64,000 nucleotides of DNA from Terriglobia bacterium. GTDB taxonomy: Bacteria; Acidobacteriota; Terriglobia; Terriglobales; Acidobacteriaceae. Below the pieces are notes generated by a model. The model was given only the letters and a program-made list of their open reading frames with translations, was not told where the DNA came from and searched no databases. The stretch covers positions 1-64,000 of the forward strand of contig JAIQFO010000017.1 in NCBI GenBank assembly GCA_020073215.1. Reading direction: 5' to 3'. Both the position numbers and the translations under genes were made by a program. Shown in pieces: positions 43,975 through 52,324 of this stretch; positions within the stretch are counted from its first letter, which is position 1, and each line of letters opens with the position of its first letter.

Positions 43975-44859
43975 CTATTGGTTATCGGTGGTGCCGGCTG
44001 TCGCTTGTTTCGCGACCTGCTCCTGTTCGACAGGATTGATCTTCACCGTGGTCAGGATCTTCTCCAGCTTGGCGAAGACTTCGTCGCGGTTGACGGGTTT
44101 AACGCCGTCTTTCGTGCCATATCCGGCGGTGCCCACACTCAAAACGTACTCGTAACAAGCGCCATTCTCATAGCGGTGGTAGTACTGCGTTTCGGTTTGC
44201 GTCAAGGGGCTGGCGGTGAAGTCGGAAGTCGTCTCCATTTCGGCTGAGCCGACTTTCACTTTGTCGACGTCCTGCGGCGCGCCGTTGACATTGTGCGAAT
44301 CGACAAAGGCGAAGTGCCCGCACTCCTGCTCGGTAACGCTGCGATGGACGTTCACGTTGAAGAAGGCGGACGCAAAGTCAGTGCCGGGATACGAGCCGCT
44401 GGGCAGTTCGACCGTCGCGACTGTAACTCCGCCAGGCTGCACGAAGTTCATCACTGCATCACCCAGGGGTGCAAACTGGGGCCGCGCTTTGTCGCCGGTG
44501 GTCAGCGCGAATTTCCGCGGATAGAGGAACGAAACGCCTGAGTTGGGATCACTGTAGGTTACGTTCGCAGGACGCTTTTTGGGCGTCTTCTTTGCGGGCA
44601 CGGCTACGGCGGTTGTGGTGGCTACTGGCGCTGCCGCGGTTGTCACCGGACCGGCGGTCGGGCTGGATACGCCGATCTGCGCCGGCTTTGGAGATTGCTT
44701 CGAACACGCGCTCATCGCGACTAACAGCCCGAGAATCGTGAAGCCTGCCATCATTGCGAGCTTCTGCTGGCGCGACCAGGACGAAAGCACCGTCCCGGAG
44801 ATTGTCTTGCTTGCTTGGTTGCTGGATTTCTTGTCACCGGATTGCCAAATCGTTGTCAT
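43975..44859 (-). CDS. Membrane-anchored or lipoprotein of unknown function
   Basis: 294 residues from ATG 44859, which has a good GGAGG. After a ~35-residue cytoplasmic N-terminus comes a hydrophobic segment ending in a lipobox-like sequence (FTILGLLVAMSACSKQS). A Pro/Thr/Val-rich linker (TAAAPVATTTAVAVPAKKTP) leads to an exported domain: VTYSDPNSGVSFLYPRKFAL, GVTVATVELPSGSYPGTDFA, SAFFNVNVHRSVTEQECGHF. No family is recognised. The unusual N-terminal length means a membrane anchor is as likely as lipidation. Confidence 0.7.
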   Translation of the reverse strand: MTTIWQSGDKKSSNQASKTISGTVLSSWSRQQKLAMMAGFTILGLLVAMSACSKQSPKPAQIGVSSPTAGPVTTAAAPVATTTAVAVPAKKTPKKRPANVTYSDPNSGVSFLYPRKFALTTGDKARPQFAPLGDAVMNFVQPGGVTVATVELPSGSYPGTDFASAFFNVNVHRSVTEQECGHFAFVDSHNVNGAPQDVDKVKVGSAEMETTSDFTASPLTQTETQYYHRYENGACYEYVLSVGTAGYGTKDGVKPVNRDEVFAKLEKILTTVKINPVEQEQVAKQATAGTTDNQ

Positions 44860-45064
44860 GTTGTCACCTCCTCTGCGGCTGGCGCAGTCGGAGAGAAGAA
44901 GGGCAGGAGGAGGGCCAATTGAAAATGCAGTGATTTGGCGAGACTTAGTGCACTTTTTCTCTGGCGTGAGCGTGACGGGCAAACACGCTGTGTTCGGGCG
45001 GATACGTGGTCGCTCATACGCCGTCCGAGAAACTCGCTCATCTCCGAGGATCCCACGGTGCGGC

Positions 45065-45070
45065 TAGAAT
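45065..45070 (+). promoter_or_regulatory. -10-like TAGAAT of gluQRS
   Basis: TAGAAT ends six bases before GTG 45077. Confidence 0.35.
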
Positions 45071-45076
45071 GCCTCT

Positions 45077-45937
45077 GTGACCGATGTCTCGCTTGGCCCT
45101 TCTGGTTATCGCGGACGACTGGCGCCTTCGCCTACCGGGCTGTTGCACGTTGGGCACGCGCGGACTTTCTGGATTGCGGCGCAACGGGCGATTAAGAACC
45201 GGGGAACCTTGATATTGCGGAATGAGGATTTGGATCCGCAGCGCTCGCGGGCGGAATTTGTCCGCGCCATGATGGAAGACTTGCGCTGGCTGGGAATTGA
45301 CTGGAGTGAGGGACCGGATGTTGACGGGCCGTATGGTTCTTACTCGCAAAGTGAGCGCCGGGCGCACTATCTGGAGGCTTGGCGGCGACTGCGCGAGGGC
45401 GGGTTTCTGTATCCCTGCACTTGTTCGCGCAAGGATCTGGCGCAGGCGGCGAGCGCTCCGAATGACACGGATGATGAGCCGGTTTATCCGGGGACTTGCC
45501 GTAAGCGCAAGGATGTGGCCGAGTTCCGGGAACCTGCGGGCGTGAATTGGCGGTTCCGTGTTCCCGACGGCGAGGTGGTTGAATTTACGGATTTGAATCT
45601 GGGCCAGCAGAGGTATGCCGCGGCCAGAGATTTTGGAGATTTCCTGGTATGGCGGCGTGACGATGTTCCGGCCTACCAACTCGCTGTTGTGGTCGACGAC
45701 GCGGCGATGCGAATCACGGAAGTCGTACGGGGCGCGGATCTGCTGAAATCGACTGCACGGCAGTTGCTGCTATGGCGCGCACTGGGCTATGCCACTCCGG
45801 ACTATTTTCATTGCGAACTGGTGCGGGATGCCGCGGGCGCGAGGCTGGCGAAACGGCACGATGCGCTGAGCATCCGGCATCTGCGGGAGAGCGGGATGAC
45901 GGCGGAGAAGGTTTTAGAAATGGCCGGTTGGCCGTAG
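45077..45937 (+). CDS. gluQRS: Glutamyl-Q tRNA(Asp) synthetase
   Basis: A 286-residue truncated glutamyl-tRNA synthetase paralogue lacking the anticodon-binding domain. It glutamylates queuosine on tRNA-Asp. The HIGH-like motif is in APSPTGLLHVGHARTFWIA. The zinc cysteines are in YPCTCSRKDL and YPGTCRKRK. DFGDFLVWRRDDVPAYQLAV and the KMSKS-equivalent ARLAKRHDALSIRHL complete it. It is the substrate-side partner of queE and queD found about 4 kb downstream. Confidence 0.94.
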   Translation: MTDVSLGPSGYRGRLAPSPTGLLHVGHARTFWIAAQRAIKNRGTLILRNEDLDPQRSRAEFVRAMMEDLRWLGIDWSEGPDVDGPYGSYSQSERRAHYLEAWRRLREGGFLYPCTCSRKDLAQAASAPNDTDDEPVYPGTCRKRKDVAEFREPAGVNWRFRVPDGEVVEFTDLNLGQQRYAAARDFGDFLVWRRDDVPAYQLAVVVDDAAMRITEVVRGADLLKSTARQLLLWRALGYATPDYFHCELVRDAAGARLAKRHDALSIRHLRESGMTAEKVLEMAGWP

Positions 45938-46133
45938 GGTAAATTCTCCTTAAACGCGGGCGAACCGAGCCATTCCGGCCCGCTTCGGCTGCCCAACCCT
46001 CATTTTATGCCGATTTTCAAGGGGTACCTTACTGGAAACCGCATAAAATCTGGATAAAGTGCTACTTTTCCACAGCGTAGTGCGTTACTATGCGTTGGAT
46101 ACAAGCAAACTTGCAAGTTCTGAAGGAGGATTC

Positions 46134-46427
46134 ATGGCTTCTGGTATGACCAAGACTCAACTCACACGTCACCTGGCCGAGAAGCTCGGCTCGAACAACA
46201 AGACGGCCGCGGCATTTCTGGAGCACCTGGCCGACACGGCAATTAAAGAGACGAAGAAGAACGGTGTGTTCGTTGTGCCCGGCCTCGGCCGCTTGGTGAA
46301 GGCGCATCGTAAAGCCCGCATGGGACGCAACCCGCAAACCGGGGAACCGATTCAGATCAAGGCGAAGACGGTGGTGAAGTTCCGCGTGGCGAAAGCCGCG
46401 AAGGACGCGATCGCGCCGAAGAAGTAG
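46134..46427 (+). CDS. HU/IHF-family DNA-binding protein
   Basis: A 97-residue nucleoid protein. TKTQLTRHLAEKLGSNNKTA and AAFLEHLADTAIKETKKNGV form the helical dimer part. The DNA-binding arm region reads VPGLGRLVKAHRKARMGRNP, then QTGEPIQIKAKTVVKFRVAK. ATG 46134 is preceded by an excellent GAAGGAGG. The arm carries RKARMGRNP where HU usually has RxxRxGRNP, so it is functional. A strong terminator follows. Confidence 0.95.
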   Translation: MASGMTKTQLTRHLAEKLGSNNKTAAAFLEHLADTAIKETKKNGVFVVPGLGRLVKAHRKARMGRNPQTGEPIQIKAKTVVKFRVAKAAKDAIAPKK

Positions 46428-46470
46428 TTAGTGTGGCGCGGACACTCCTGTCCGCGAGAAGTTGGAATCA

Positions 46471-46507
46471 AGCAAAAAGGCCGGCCTTTAAGCTGGCCTT
46501 TTTTGCT
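46471..46507 (+). terminator. Rho-independent terminator after the HU gene
   Basis: AGCAAAAAGGCCGGC-CTTTAA-GCTGGCCTTTTTTGCT folds into a long stem with one mismatch, ending in a T-run. A-rich and T-rich flanks make it potentially bidirectional. Confidence 0.9.
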
Positions 46508-46610
46508 GATCGCCTTCCTCATCCCGATATGTGGAAGGTTGATTCATCACAAACCTGACGTTGAACGCTCACAGACTTCGCCAACCGGTCTAAGGCTATA
46601 CTGCCGAAGA

Positions 46611-48563
46611 ATGGCTGATGTTCCGAATCTTGCGGAAGCACTGCGACGCTATTGGGGATACCACGAGTTTCGCCCCAAGCAGGAGAATGTGATCCGCAGT
46701 CTGCTGGCCGCGCACGATACCTGCGTGGTGATGCCGACTGGAGGCGGGAAGTCGCTTTGCTACCAGCTTCCGGCGGTGATTTCCGGGAAGACGGCGGTGG
46801 TGGTTTCGCCGCTGATCGCGCTGATGCAAGACCAGGCCGCGCAACTGGCGCAGATGGGGATTCCGGCGGCGGCTATCAACAGTTTTCAGAATTCGTCGGA
46901 ACGGGGTCAGGTGATGGCGAAAGCGTCGCACGGGGAATACCGGCTCCTCTATCTTTCGCCAGAGCGGCTGACCGCTGAAAATACCTTCGATTGGCTGGCC
47001 CAGGTGCCGGTGGGCTTTTTTGCTGTGGACGAGGCGCATTGTATTTCCCAGTGGGGACACGAGTTTCGTCCTGAATACCGCCAACTGAGCCGGTTGCGGG
47101 AGCGCTTTCCGAAGCTCCCGATTGCGGCGTTCACGGCGAGCGCGACACGGCAGGTGCGGCACGACATTCTGAAGCAGTTGCAGATGCGCGATCCGCATCT
47201 TTACATTGCCAGCTTCCATCGCAAGAACTTGCGCTACGCGGTGCACGAGTGCGAAGCGCGAACGCAGATGGAGTTGCTCAGCCGCGCGTTGCGGCAGTAT
47301 GCGGGTGAGAGCGTGATCGTGTACTCGCCCACGATTCGCCGGGTGGAAGAGACGGTCGAATTCCTGGAGGAGAGCGGGATTGCGGCGATTCCTTATCACG
47401 CGAAGATGGAAGCGCCCCTGCGCCGGCAGAATCAGGAACGATGGATGTCGGACGAAGTGCGCGTGTTGGTGGGAACGATCGCGTTTGGCCTTGGCATCAA
47501 CAAGCCCGCGGTAAGGGCGGTGATTCACCTGTCACTGCCGCAGTCGATCGAGCAGTACTACCAGGAGGCCGGGCGCGCGGGGCGGGATGGGAGGCAGGCG
47601 GACTGCGTGCTTCTCTGGCAGAAACGGGACCACATTCTGCTGACCTACTTCATCAATAAGATTTCCGATGACACGGAGCGCGAGCGGGCATCCGAGCGGA
47701 AGCGTGTGATCAGCCGGTTCGCGGATTCTCACGGCTGCCGCCAGCGGCAGATTTGCCAGCATTTTGGAGAGACTCCGAAATGGGAGAAATGCGGCGGCTG
47801 CGACAATTGCGGCGCCAAGCCGGAGTGGCTGAAGAAGGAAATCGTGAGCGTTGCCGTACCGGAGGTAGCGCGAAAGACGCTCTTTCCGCCCACTCCTTCT
47901 CCGTCCTTCTACACCCCGCTTCTGTCGTCTGAAAGAATGCACGAAAAAACGCGCGAAAAACCACGGGTACGGGATGCCATGCCGGCGGAGGCGGATCCGG
48001 CACTGGCAGAGTACCTGCGCGAATGGCGGCGAACCATGGCGCGGGAGAACAAAGTGCCCGCGTACATTATCTTGCACGACAGCACGCTGGAGGAATTGTG
48101 CCGACGGCGTCCCGCCAATTTTGCGGAGTTGAAGCAGGTGGCGGGGATTGGCGAGAAGAAGGCAGATGTGTACGGCGCGGAGATTCTGCAGGCTCTGCGG
48201 AGCTTTGGCGATGGAGCGCGCGCCACGCCGTCGGTCGCCAAGGAGCCGACTCCTGCGGAACAGACGCTTCGTCTTTTGAGCGAAGGTCGCTGCTTTGAGG
48301 AAATTGCCCGCATTCGCGCGCGCCAGATTTCAACTGTCGTGTGTACGGTGGCAAACCTGATCGAGACTGGCCAGTTGAAATTGGATCCCAGGTGGATTTC
48401 GCCGGATGCGCAACCGCTAATTGAGGCGGCTTGCCTGAAGCAGGGCGTCGAGAAACTGAGGGATATTAAAGACGCACTGCCGCCCTATGTGAGCTTCGAA
48501 GACATCCGACTGGTGGTGGCGCATCTGCGGGCGGAGAACCGGGTGCGGACGCGGACGGCGTAG
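46611..48563 (+). CDS. recQ: ATP-dependent DNA helicase RecQ
   Basis: 650 residues. The Walker A MPTGGGKSLCYQ (residues 41-52), DEAH box (FFAVDEAHCISQWGHEFRPE) and motif VI (QYYQEAGRAGRDGRQADCVL) are intact. The zinc-binding RQC part has ICQHFGETPKWEKCGGCDNC. An HRDC domain (RRPANFAELKQVAGIGEKKA) and a C-terminal helix-turn-helix region (LLSEGRCFEEIARIRARQIS) follow. ATG 46611 is chosen because the upstream open frame contains the HU terminator. A TATACT ends eight bases before the ATG. Confidence 0.96.
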   Translation: MADVPNLAEALRRYWGYHEFRPKQENVIRSLLAAHDTCVVMPTGGGKSLCYQLPAVISGKTAVVVSPLIALMQDQAAQLAQMGIPAAAINSFQNSSERGQVMAKASHGEYRLLYLSPERLTAENTFDWLAQVPVGFFAVDEAHCISQWGHEFRPEYRQLSRLRERFPKLPIAAFTASATRQVRHDILKQLQMRDPHLYIASFHRKNLRYAVHECEARTQMELLSRALRQYAGESVIVYSPTIRRVEETVEFLEESGIAAIPYHAKMEAPLRRQNQERWMSDEVRVLVGTIAFGLGINKPAVRAVIHLSLPQSIEQYYQEAGRAGRDGRQADCVLLWQKRDHILLTYFINKISDDTERERASERKRVISRFADSHGCRQRQICQHFGETPKWEKCGGCDNCGAKPEWLKKEIVSVAVPEVARKTLFPPTPSPSFYTPLLSSERMHEKTREKPRVRDAMPAEADPALAEYLREWRRTMARENKVPAYIILHDSTLEELCRRRPANFAELKQVAGIGEKKADVYGAEILQALRSFGDGARATPSVAKEPTPAEQTLRLLSEGRCFEEIARIRARQISTVVCTVANLIETGQLKLDPRWISPDAQPLIEAACLKQGVEKLRDIKDALPPYVSFEDIRLVVAHLRAENRVRTRTA

Positions 48564-48620
48564 AGGGCTGGCGCAAATCTAACTTGTCAAGTCTAGGTCG
48601 CAAATTTGCGGCGCGGACTG

Positions 48621-49307
48621 CTACACGCCTTTCGCGGCGGGATCCCAGATCAGTTTGTGGATTTGCAGGCTGAGCCGCGCGGGAGTGTTGTCGGCCAGGA
48701 TCCATTGGGCGAGGTCCTGCGGGTCGAGTTGACAATGCGAAGTGTCGCGCGAGCCGGACGCCGTTTTTTCGAATGCGGGCGAAAACAGAATGGCGTGCAC
48801 GCGATCGGCCAGCCCGTGATGCAGGACGAAGTCGCGCGCGAATTCGTAGTCAGTGCGGTCGGTCAAGACGAACTTGAGTTCATCGTGCGGCCGGAGCGCC
48901 TTCAGGTTCTCGAGCGCGAAGGTGCCTGGTTCGCCGGAGTGCGGGCACTTCACGTCGACGATCTTGATGACCTGCTTCGGGACCTGCGCCAGGGAACGTT
49001 CGCCGCTGGTTTCGAGCAAGACCTGGTAGTCAGCGTCGAGAAGTTGCTCCATCAGCGGGATGACTTCGCGCTCCTGCAACATCGGTTCACCGCCGGTGAT
49101 TTCAACCAGTCCGCCGGTAGGGCTCAGACGGGCGACTTCGGTGAGCACTTCCTGCAGCGCCATCTTCTTGCCGCCTGAAAAACTGAACTCGCTGTCGCAC
49201 CAGGAGCAGCGCAGGTTGCATCCAGTGAGGCGCACGAAGACGCAGGACAGGCCCGAATACGTCGATTCGCCCTGCAGCGACTTGTAGATTTCGGTTATTT
49301 GAAGCAT
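48621..49307 (-). CDS. queE: 7-carboxy-7-deazaguanine synthase QueE
   Basis: A 228-residue radical SAM enzyme, converting carboxytetrahydropterin to carboxydeazaguanine in queuosine synthesis. LQITEIYKSLQGESTYSGLS opens the protein. The cluster motif Cx3Cx2C is in GCNLRCSWCD, then VEITGGEPMLQ and VIKIVDVKCPHSGE. It is shorter than some relatives but complete. The start ATG 49307 is embedded in the TGATTCAATG repeat. queD is 388 bases away on the same strand, upstream. Confidence 0.95.
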   Translation of the reverse strand: MLQITEIYKSLQGESTYSGLSCVFVRLTGCNLRCSWCDSEFSFSGGKKMALQEVLTEVARLSPTGGLVEITGGEPMLQEREVIPLMEQLLDADYQVLLETSGERSLAQVPKQVIKIVDVKCPHSGEPGTFALENLKALRPHDELKFVLTDRTDYEFARDFVLHHGLADRVHAILFSPAFEKTASGSRDTSHCQLDPQDLAQWILADNTPARLSLQIHKLIWDPAAKGV

Positions 49308-49418
49308 TGAATCATTGACACATTGAGTCATTGAATCATTGAAAGGCGCTGCCTTTGAACTTTAATGATTCAATGGCTAAATGATTCAATGGCTAAATGA
49401 TTCAATCGCTCAATGATT
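49304..49418. repeat. TGATTCAATG repeat cluster between queE and queD
   Basis: Plus-strand words ATTGAATCATTGA occur at 49306-49342 (twice, one with a variant), and AATGATTCAATGGCTA repeats in tandem at 49364-49379 and 49380-49395, with a diverged third copy from 49396. The two halves are inverted relative to each other and can fold back. The element touches the queE start and the queD stop. Confidence 0.9.
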
Positions 49419-49796
49419 TCACTCGCTGTAGCGAGCCGTCGTGGTATCGGTCTCAAACACCGTGACGTCCTTCACTCTCACCCGGCCGTTGGTCACCGCG
49501 CCTAAGCGCGTGTTGGTCTCGTCGTAGAAATATTTCGCAAGATTCTCGGCCGAGGGGTTGAGGACGGTGAAGGGTTCGATCTCGTTGATCATCTGATGGT
49601 CGAGACGATCGATGGCGTGCTTCATGACTTCTTTCAGGTCTTTGAAATCGAGCAGCAGACCGGCCTTGTCGAGTTCCGCGCCGGCTAGGGTCACACGAAT
49701 CTTATAATTGTGGCCGTGCGGGTTCTCGCACTTGCCCTTGTAGTTGCGCAGGTAGTGCCCGGCGGCGAATGTGTCTTCGACGGTTACTTCGTACAT
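49419..49796 (-). CDS. queD: 6-carboxy-5,6,7,8-tetrahydropterin synthase QueD
   Basis: A 125-residue T-fold enzyme, the first committed step to queuosine from dihydroneopterin triphosphate. DTFAAGHYLRNYKGKCENPH and GHNYKIRVTLAGAELD contain the zinc histidines (GHY, HGH) and the catalytic cysteine (KCENPHGH). LDFKDLKEVMKHAIDRLDHQ and NPSAENLAKYFYDETNTRLG are the other landmarks. It precedes queE, and gluQRS lies 4 kb away. Confidence 0.95.
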   Translation of the reverse strand: MYEVTVEDTFAAGHYLRNYKGKCENPHGHNYKIRVTLAGAELDKAGLLLDFKDLKEVMKHAIDRLDHQMINEIEPFTVLNPSAENLAKYFYDETNTRLGAVTNGRVRVKDVTVFETDTTTARYSE

Positions 49797-49867
49797 GGAA
49801 TCCAGCTAGCCTCGGGGTGACGTGCGTTTATTGTACCTTTTGAGACCGTCGGAGACACGGAGCGAAA

Positions 49868-50347
49868 ATGACACAGTCTGAGATCAAGATTCGAGAAGCG
49901 GCGCCGGACGAGTCGGCGATCATTCTTCATCACCGGCGGTCGATGTTTCGCGACATGGGAGAAGGTACGGTCGAGGAGCTCGAGCGGATGGTGAAAGTTG
50001 CGCGCCCGTGGCTGGCGCGGGCCCTGGCCGATGGCTCGTATCGCCATTGGCTCGCGCTGGATGGCTCGGGCCGCGTCGCTGGCGGCGGTGGGGTGCTGCT
50101 CGGTCCTTGGCCGGCGAATCCCAAGGACCCATGCACTGAGCGGGCGGTCATCCTGAACGTGTACACGGAACCGGAATTCCGCAAGCGAGGAATTGCGCGG
50201 CAAGTCATGCTGACAATCCTGGAGTGGCTCAAGCAGCGCGGCTTTCGCGCCGTCAATCTGCACGCCAGCAGAGAGGGGCGGCCCTTGTATGAAAAGCTGG
50301 GGTTTGAGGCTACTAACGAAATGCGGCTGAAGTTTGATCTGCCTTAG
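49868..50347 (+). CDS. GNAT-family N-acetyltransferase
   Basis: 159 residues of the Gcn5-related acetyltransferase fold. IREAAPDESAIILHHRRSM is the N-terminal part. RAVILNVYTEPEFRKRGIAR with QVMLTILEWLKQRGFR carries the acetyl-CoA-binding QxxGxx-like loop (RKRGIAR). VNLHASREGRPLYEKLGFEA is the closing strand-helix pair. The substrate is not predictable. It is divergent from queD by ~70 bases. Confidence 0.88.
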   Translation: MTQSEIKIREAAPDESAIILHHRRSMFRDMGEGTVEELERMVKVARPWLARALADGSYRHWLALDGSGRVAGGGGVLLGPWPANPKDPCTERAVILNVYTEPEFRKRGIARQVMLTILEWLKQRGFRAVNLHASREGRPLYEKLGFEATNEMRLKFDLP

Positions 50348-50377
50348 GAGTCAAGAGTTGCGTGGCCGCCGGCAACT

Positions 50378-50440
50378 GCCGAGCTGCGCTCGGCTTGGAC
50401 GGGCGAGGTCGCCCGTTCCCACACACGCCCGTCCCCACAC
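50378..50440. repeat. Palindromic repeat, family A
   Basis: GCCGAGCTGCGCTCGGCTTG, then GACGGGCGAGGTCGCCCGTT and CCCACACACGCCC, with a second CGTCCCCACACAAC tail. This full two-hairpin form is the one found inside ispE. Confidence 0.85.
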
Positions 50441-50559
50441 AACCCAACTGTCTAGCAAACCAAGGGCCAACTCCTGATAACCTGCTAACGTTCGGGCTGC
50501 TGCCCCGTCTATTCCCTGCAAGGCAAGGACAGGACACTTGTAGGGGATAGAGACAGACG

Positions 50560-51270
50560 ATGCCGGCCGATTCTTACGCAGTCGCAATTCCGGTTGGCGA
50601 AATTTCCCGTCCGAAGCGGGCGGCACAGGGCAGCGGCAACCAGAACCCCACGTCGTATTCGAATCTGAGGGGCTCCTTGGCAGCGCAGAGCAACCGCATT
50701 GACGACACGAGTCTGATCCGGGAGGCACAGCAGGGAAACCGCGCGGCTTTCGAGGTTCTGGTGCGTCATTACGATCAGCCGGTGCTGCGCCTGGCGCTGC
50801 ACCTGACGGGGTCGGAGTCGGACGCCCAGGACGTTTATCAGGAGGCCTTCCTCAAGGCCTACAAGAATCTGGGCAGTTTCCGGTTTGAGTGTTCCTTCTA
50901 TACCTGGATCTACCGCATCGTTACCAATCTCTGCCTCGATCATCTGCGAAAACGGAATGTTCGCAAGGAGGATGCTCCGGTAGCGGTGGACGCGTCGGGC
51001 GAAGAGTACAGCCGGCTGGAGCAATTCCCGGACGGACGGTCGGGAGCCAATCCGGAACGCGATTTGATGCGGCGGGAACTGGGGCGGAAGATCGGGGCGG
51101 CATTGACCCGGCTTACGCCTCGCGAGCGGATGGTGTTCGAGTTGAAGCACTATCACGGGCTGAAGTTGCGCACCGTGGGCGAGATGCTGAACACGACCGA
51201 AGAGACGGCGAAGAATACGTTGTTTCGCGCAACGCAAAAACTGCGCAGCGCGCTGGCGGAGATGCGATGA
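50560..51270 (+). CDS. ECF-family RNA polymerase sigma factor
   Basis: 236 residues. Region 2 reads NRAAFEVLVRHYDQPVLRLA with SDAQDVYQEAFLKAYKNLGS and CSFYTWIYRIVTNLCLDHLR. Region 4 reads LTPRERMVFELKHYHGLKLR with EMLNTTEETAKNTLFRATQK. The first ~45 residues form an unusual extension. It is 33 bases upstream of an anti-sigma gene and heads a unit with a DUF4097, a PDZ and a TonB-like gene. This suggests control of an envelope response. Confidence 0.93.
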   Translation: MPADSYAVAIPVGEISRPKRAAQGSGNQNPTSYSNLRGSLAAQSNRIDDTSLIREAQQGNRAAFEVLVRHYDQPVLRLALHLTGSESDAQDVYQEAFLKAYKNLGSFRFECSFYTWIYRIVTNLCLDHLRKRNVRKEDAPVAVDASGEEYSRLEQFPDGRSGANPERDLMRRELGRKIGAALTRLTPRERMVFELKHYHGLKLRTVGEMLNTTEETAKNTLFRATQKLRSALAEMR

Positions 51271-51303
51271 GATTGGAATTAGTCCCCACGAAGGGATACG
51301 AAA

Positions 51304-52266
51304 ATGAAATGTGATTGGGTACGGCAAAACATCCTGTTCTATGTGTACAACGAACTGGAAGACGATGCCCGGTACGAGGTAGAGCAGCATCTGGCGCGGT
51401 GTCCGGAATGCGCCACAGAGTTGAAAGCGACGCGCAAATTTCACGCCACGCTTTCAGAATCGGTGGCGGAACCGACTCCGAACCTGCTGGCGGCATCGCG
51501 GATGCGGCTGCAGGAAGCGCTGGAAACGACGCAGCCGGGAGGGCTCTGGCAGCGGCTGATATTCGAGCCGGGAGCGTGGCTGCGGCAGATTCGTATGGCG
51601 CCGGCGTTGGCGGCAGCGATTTTCATTGTGGGATTTGGCGGAGGCATTGGCGCCACTTACAACTTCCTTTCCAATGCACGCGGCGGCAACGCCGTGTTGA
51701 CAGGCTCGGTCGAGCCGGGCAGCGGCAATTCATCCCTCACTCAACCGGCGGAGTCGTCGATCGCGGGCATCCGCTCGGTAACGCAGGAGCCGGGATCGAA
51801 TCAGGTGAGCATCAAGTACGACACGGTTGTGACCCAGGAAGCGCAGGGCTCGCTGAACGACCAGCGCATCCAGCAGTTGCTGCTGTTCGCGGCGCGCAAC
51901 AATTACAACTCGGGAGTTCGGATGGATTCGGTGGATTTGCTGACCCAGGCGCCCAACGATACGCGCGTGCGAGAGGCGCTGATGTATGCGTTGCAGAACG
52001 ATACCAATCCGGGTGTGCGTTTGAAGGCGCTGGATGGGCTGAGTAGTTTTGTGCGGCAGGATGCGCGAGTTCGGGATGGGGTTTTGCGGGCATTGATCAG
52101 CGATACGAACTCCGGCGTTCGGATGCAGGCCTTGCGGTTAGTGGAGCCGATGAAGGCGGACAGCAATGTGCGATCAGTGCTGACCCGGTTGTCGCAGACG
52201 GATCAGAACGTCTCGATTCGCTCGCAGGCGCGTACGATGCTGGCACAGATGCCGGAGATGGATTAA
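51304..52266 (+). CDS. Zinc-finger anti-sigma factor fused to HEAT repeats
   Basis: 320 residues. The N-terminal zinc-binding anti-sigma domain has the HxxxCxxC motif (EQHLARCPECATEL; His29, Cys33, Cys36). One membrane helix follows (~98-118, ALAAAIFIVGFGGGIGATYN). The exported part ends in three ~31-residue HEAT-like repeats (TRVREALMYALQNDTNPGVR; ARVRDGVLRALISDTNSGVR; SNVRSVLTRLSQTDQNVSIR). Repeats of this kind usually bind proteins, so they may be the sensor. It is coupled to the ECF gene by position. Confidence 0.88.
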   Translation: MKCDWVRQNILFYVYNELEDDARYEVEQHLARCPECATELKATRKFHATLSESVAEPTPNLLAASRMRLQEALETTQPGGLWQRLIFEPGAWLRQIRMAPALAAAIFIVGFGGGIGATYNFLSNARGGNAVLTGSVEPGSGNSSLTQPAESSIAGIRSVTQEPGSNQVSIKYDTVVTQEAQGSLNDQRIQQLLLFAARNNYNSGVRMDSVDLLTQAPNDTRVREALMYALQNDTNPGVRLKALDGLSSFVRQDARVRDGVLRALISDTNSGVRMQALRLVEPMKADSNVRSVLTRLSQTDQNVSIRSQARTMLAQMPEMD

Positions 52267-52302
52267 TGGAGGGACGGGCGGGGACGCCCGGCTCTCCATC
52301 CA
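52267..52302. repeat. Palindromic repeat, family C
   Basis: TGGAGGGACGGGCGGGGACG, then CCCGGCTCTCCATCCA, located between the anti-sigma gene and the DUF4097 gene. Confidence 0.7.
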
Positions 52303-52324
52303 ATAGTGGTGAGGAGGACGTTCA

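Noticed and set aside
46431..46610. Upstream extension of recQ by 60 residues
   Set aside because: The stretch contains the HU terminator hairpin and no conserved residues; RecQ families start near ATG 46611.
49304..49418. Possible CRISPR array between queE and queD
   Set aside because: Repeats are about 16 bases with no regular spacers and are partly inverted; no cas genes are present.
50441..50559. ECF autoregulatory promoter (GGAAC/GTC type)
   Set aside because: A GTCTAG is present, but no GGAAC lies at the right distance upstream.
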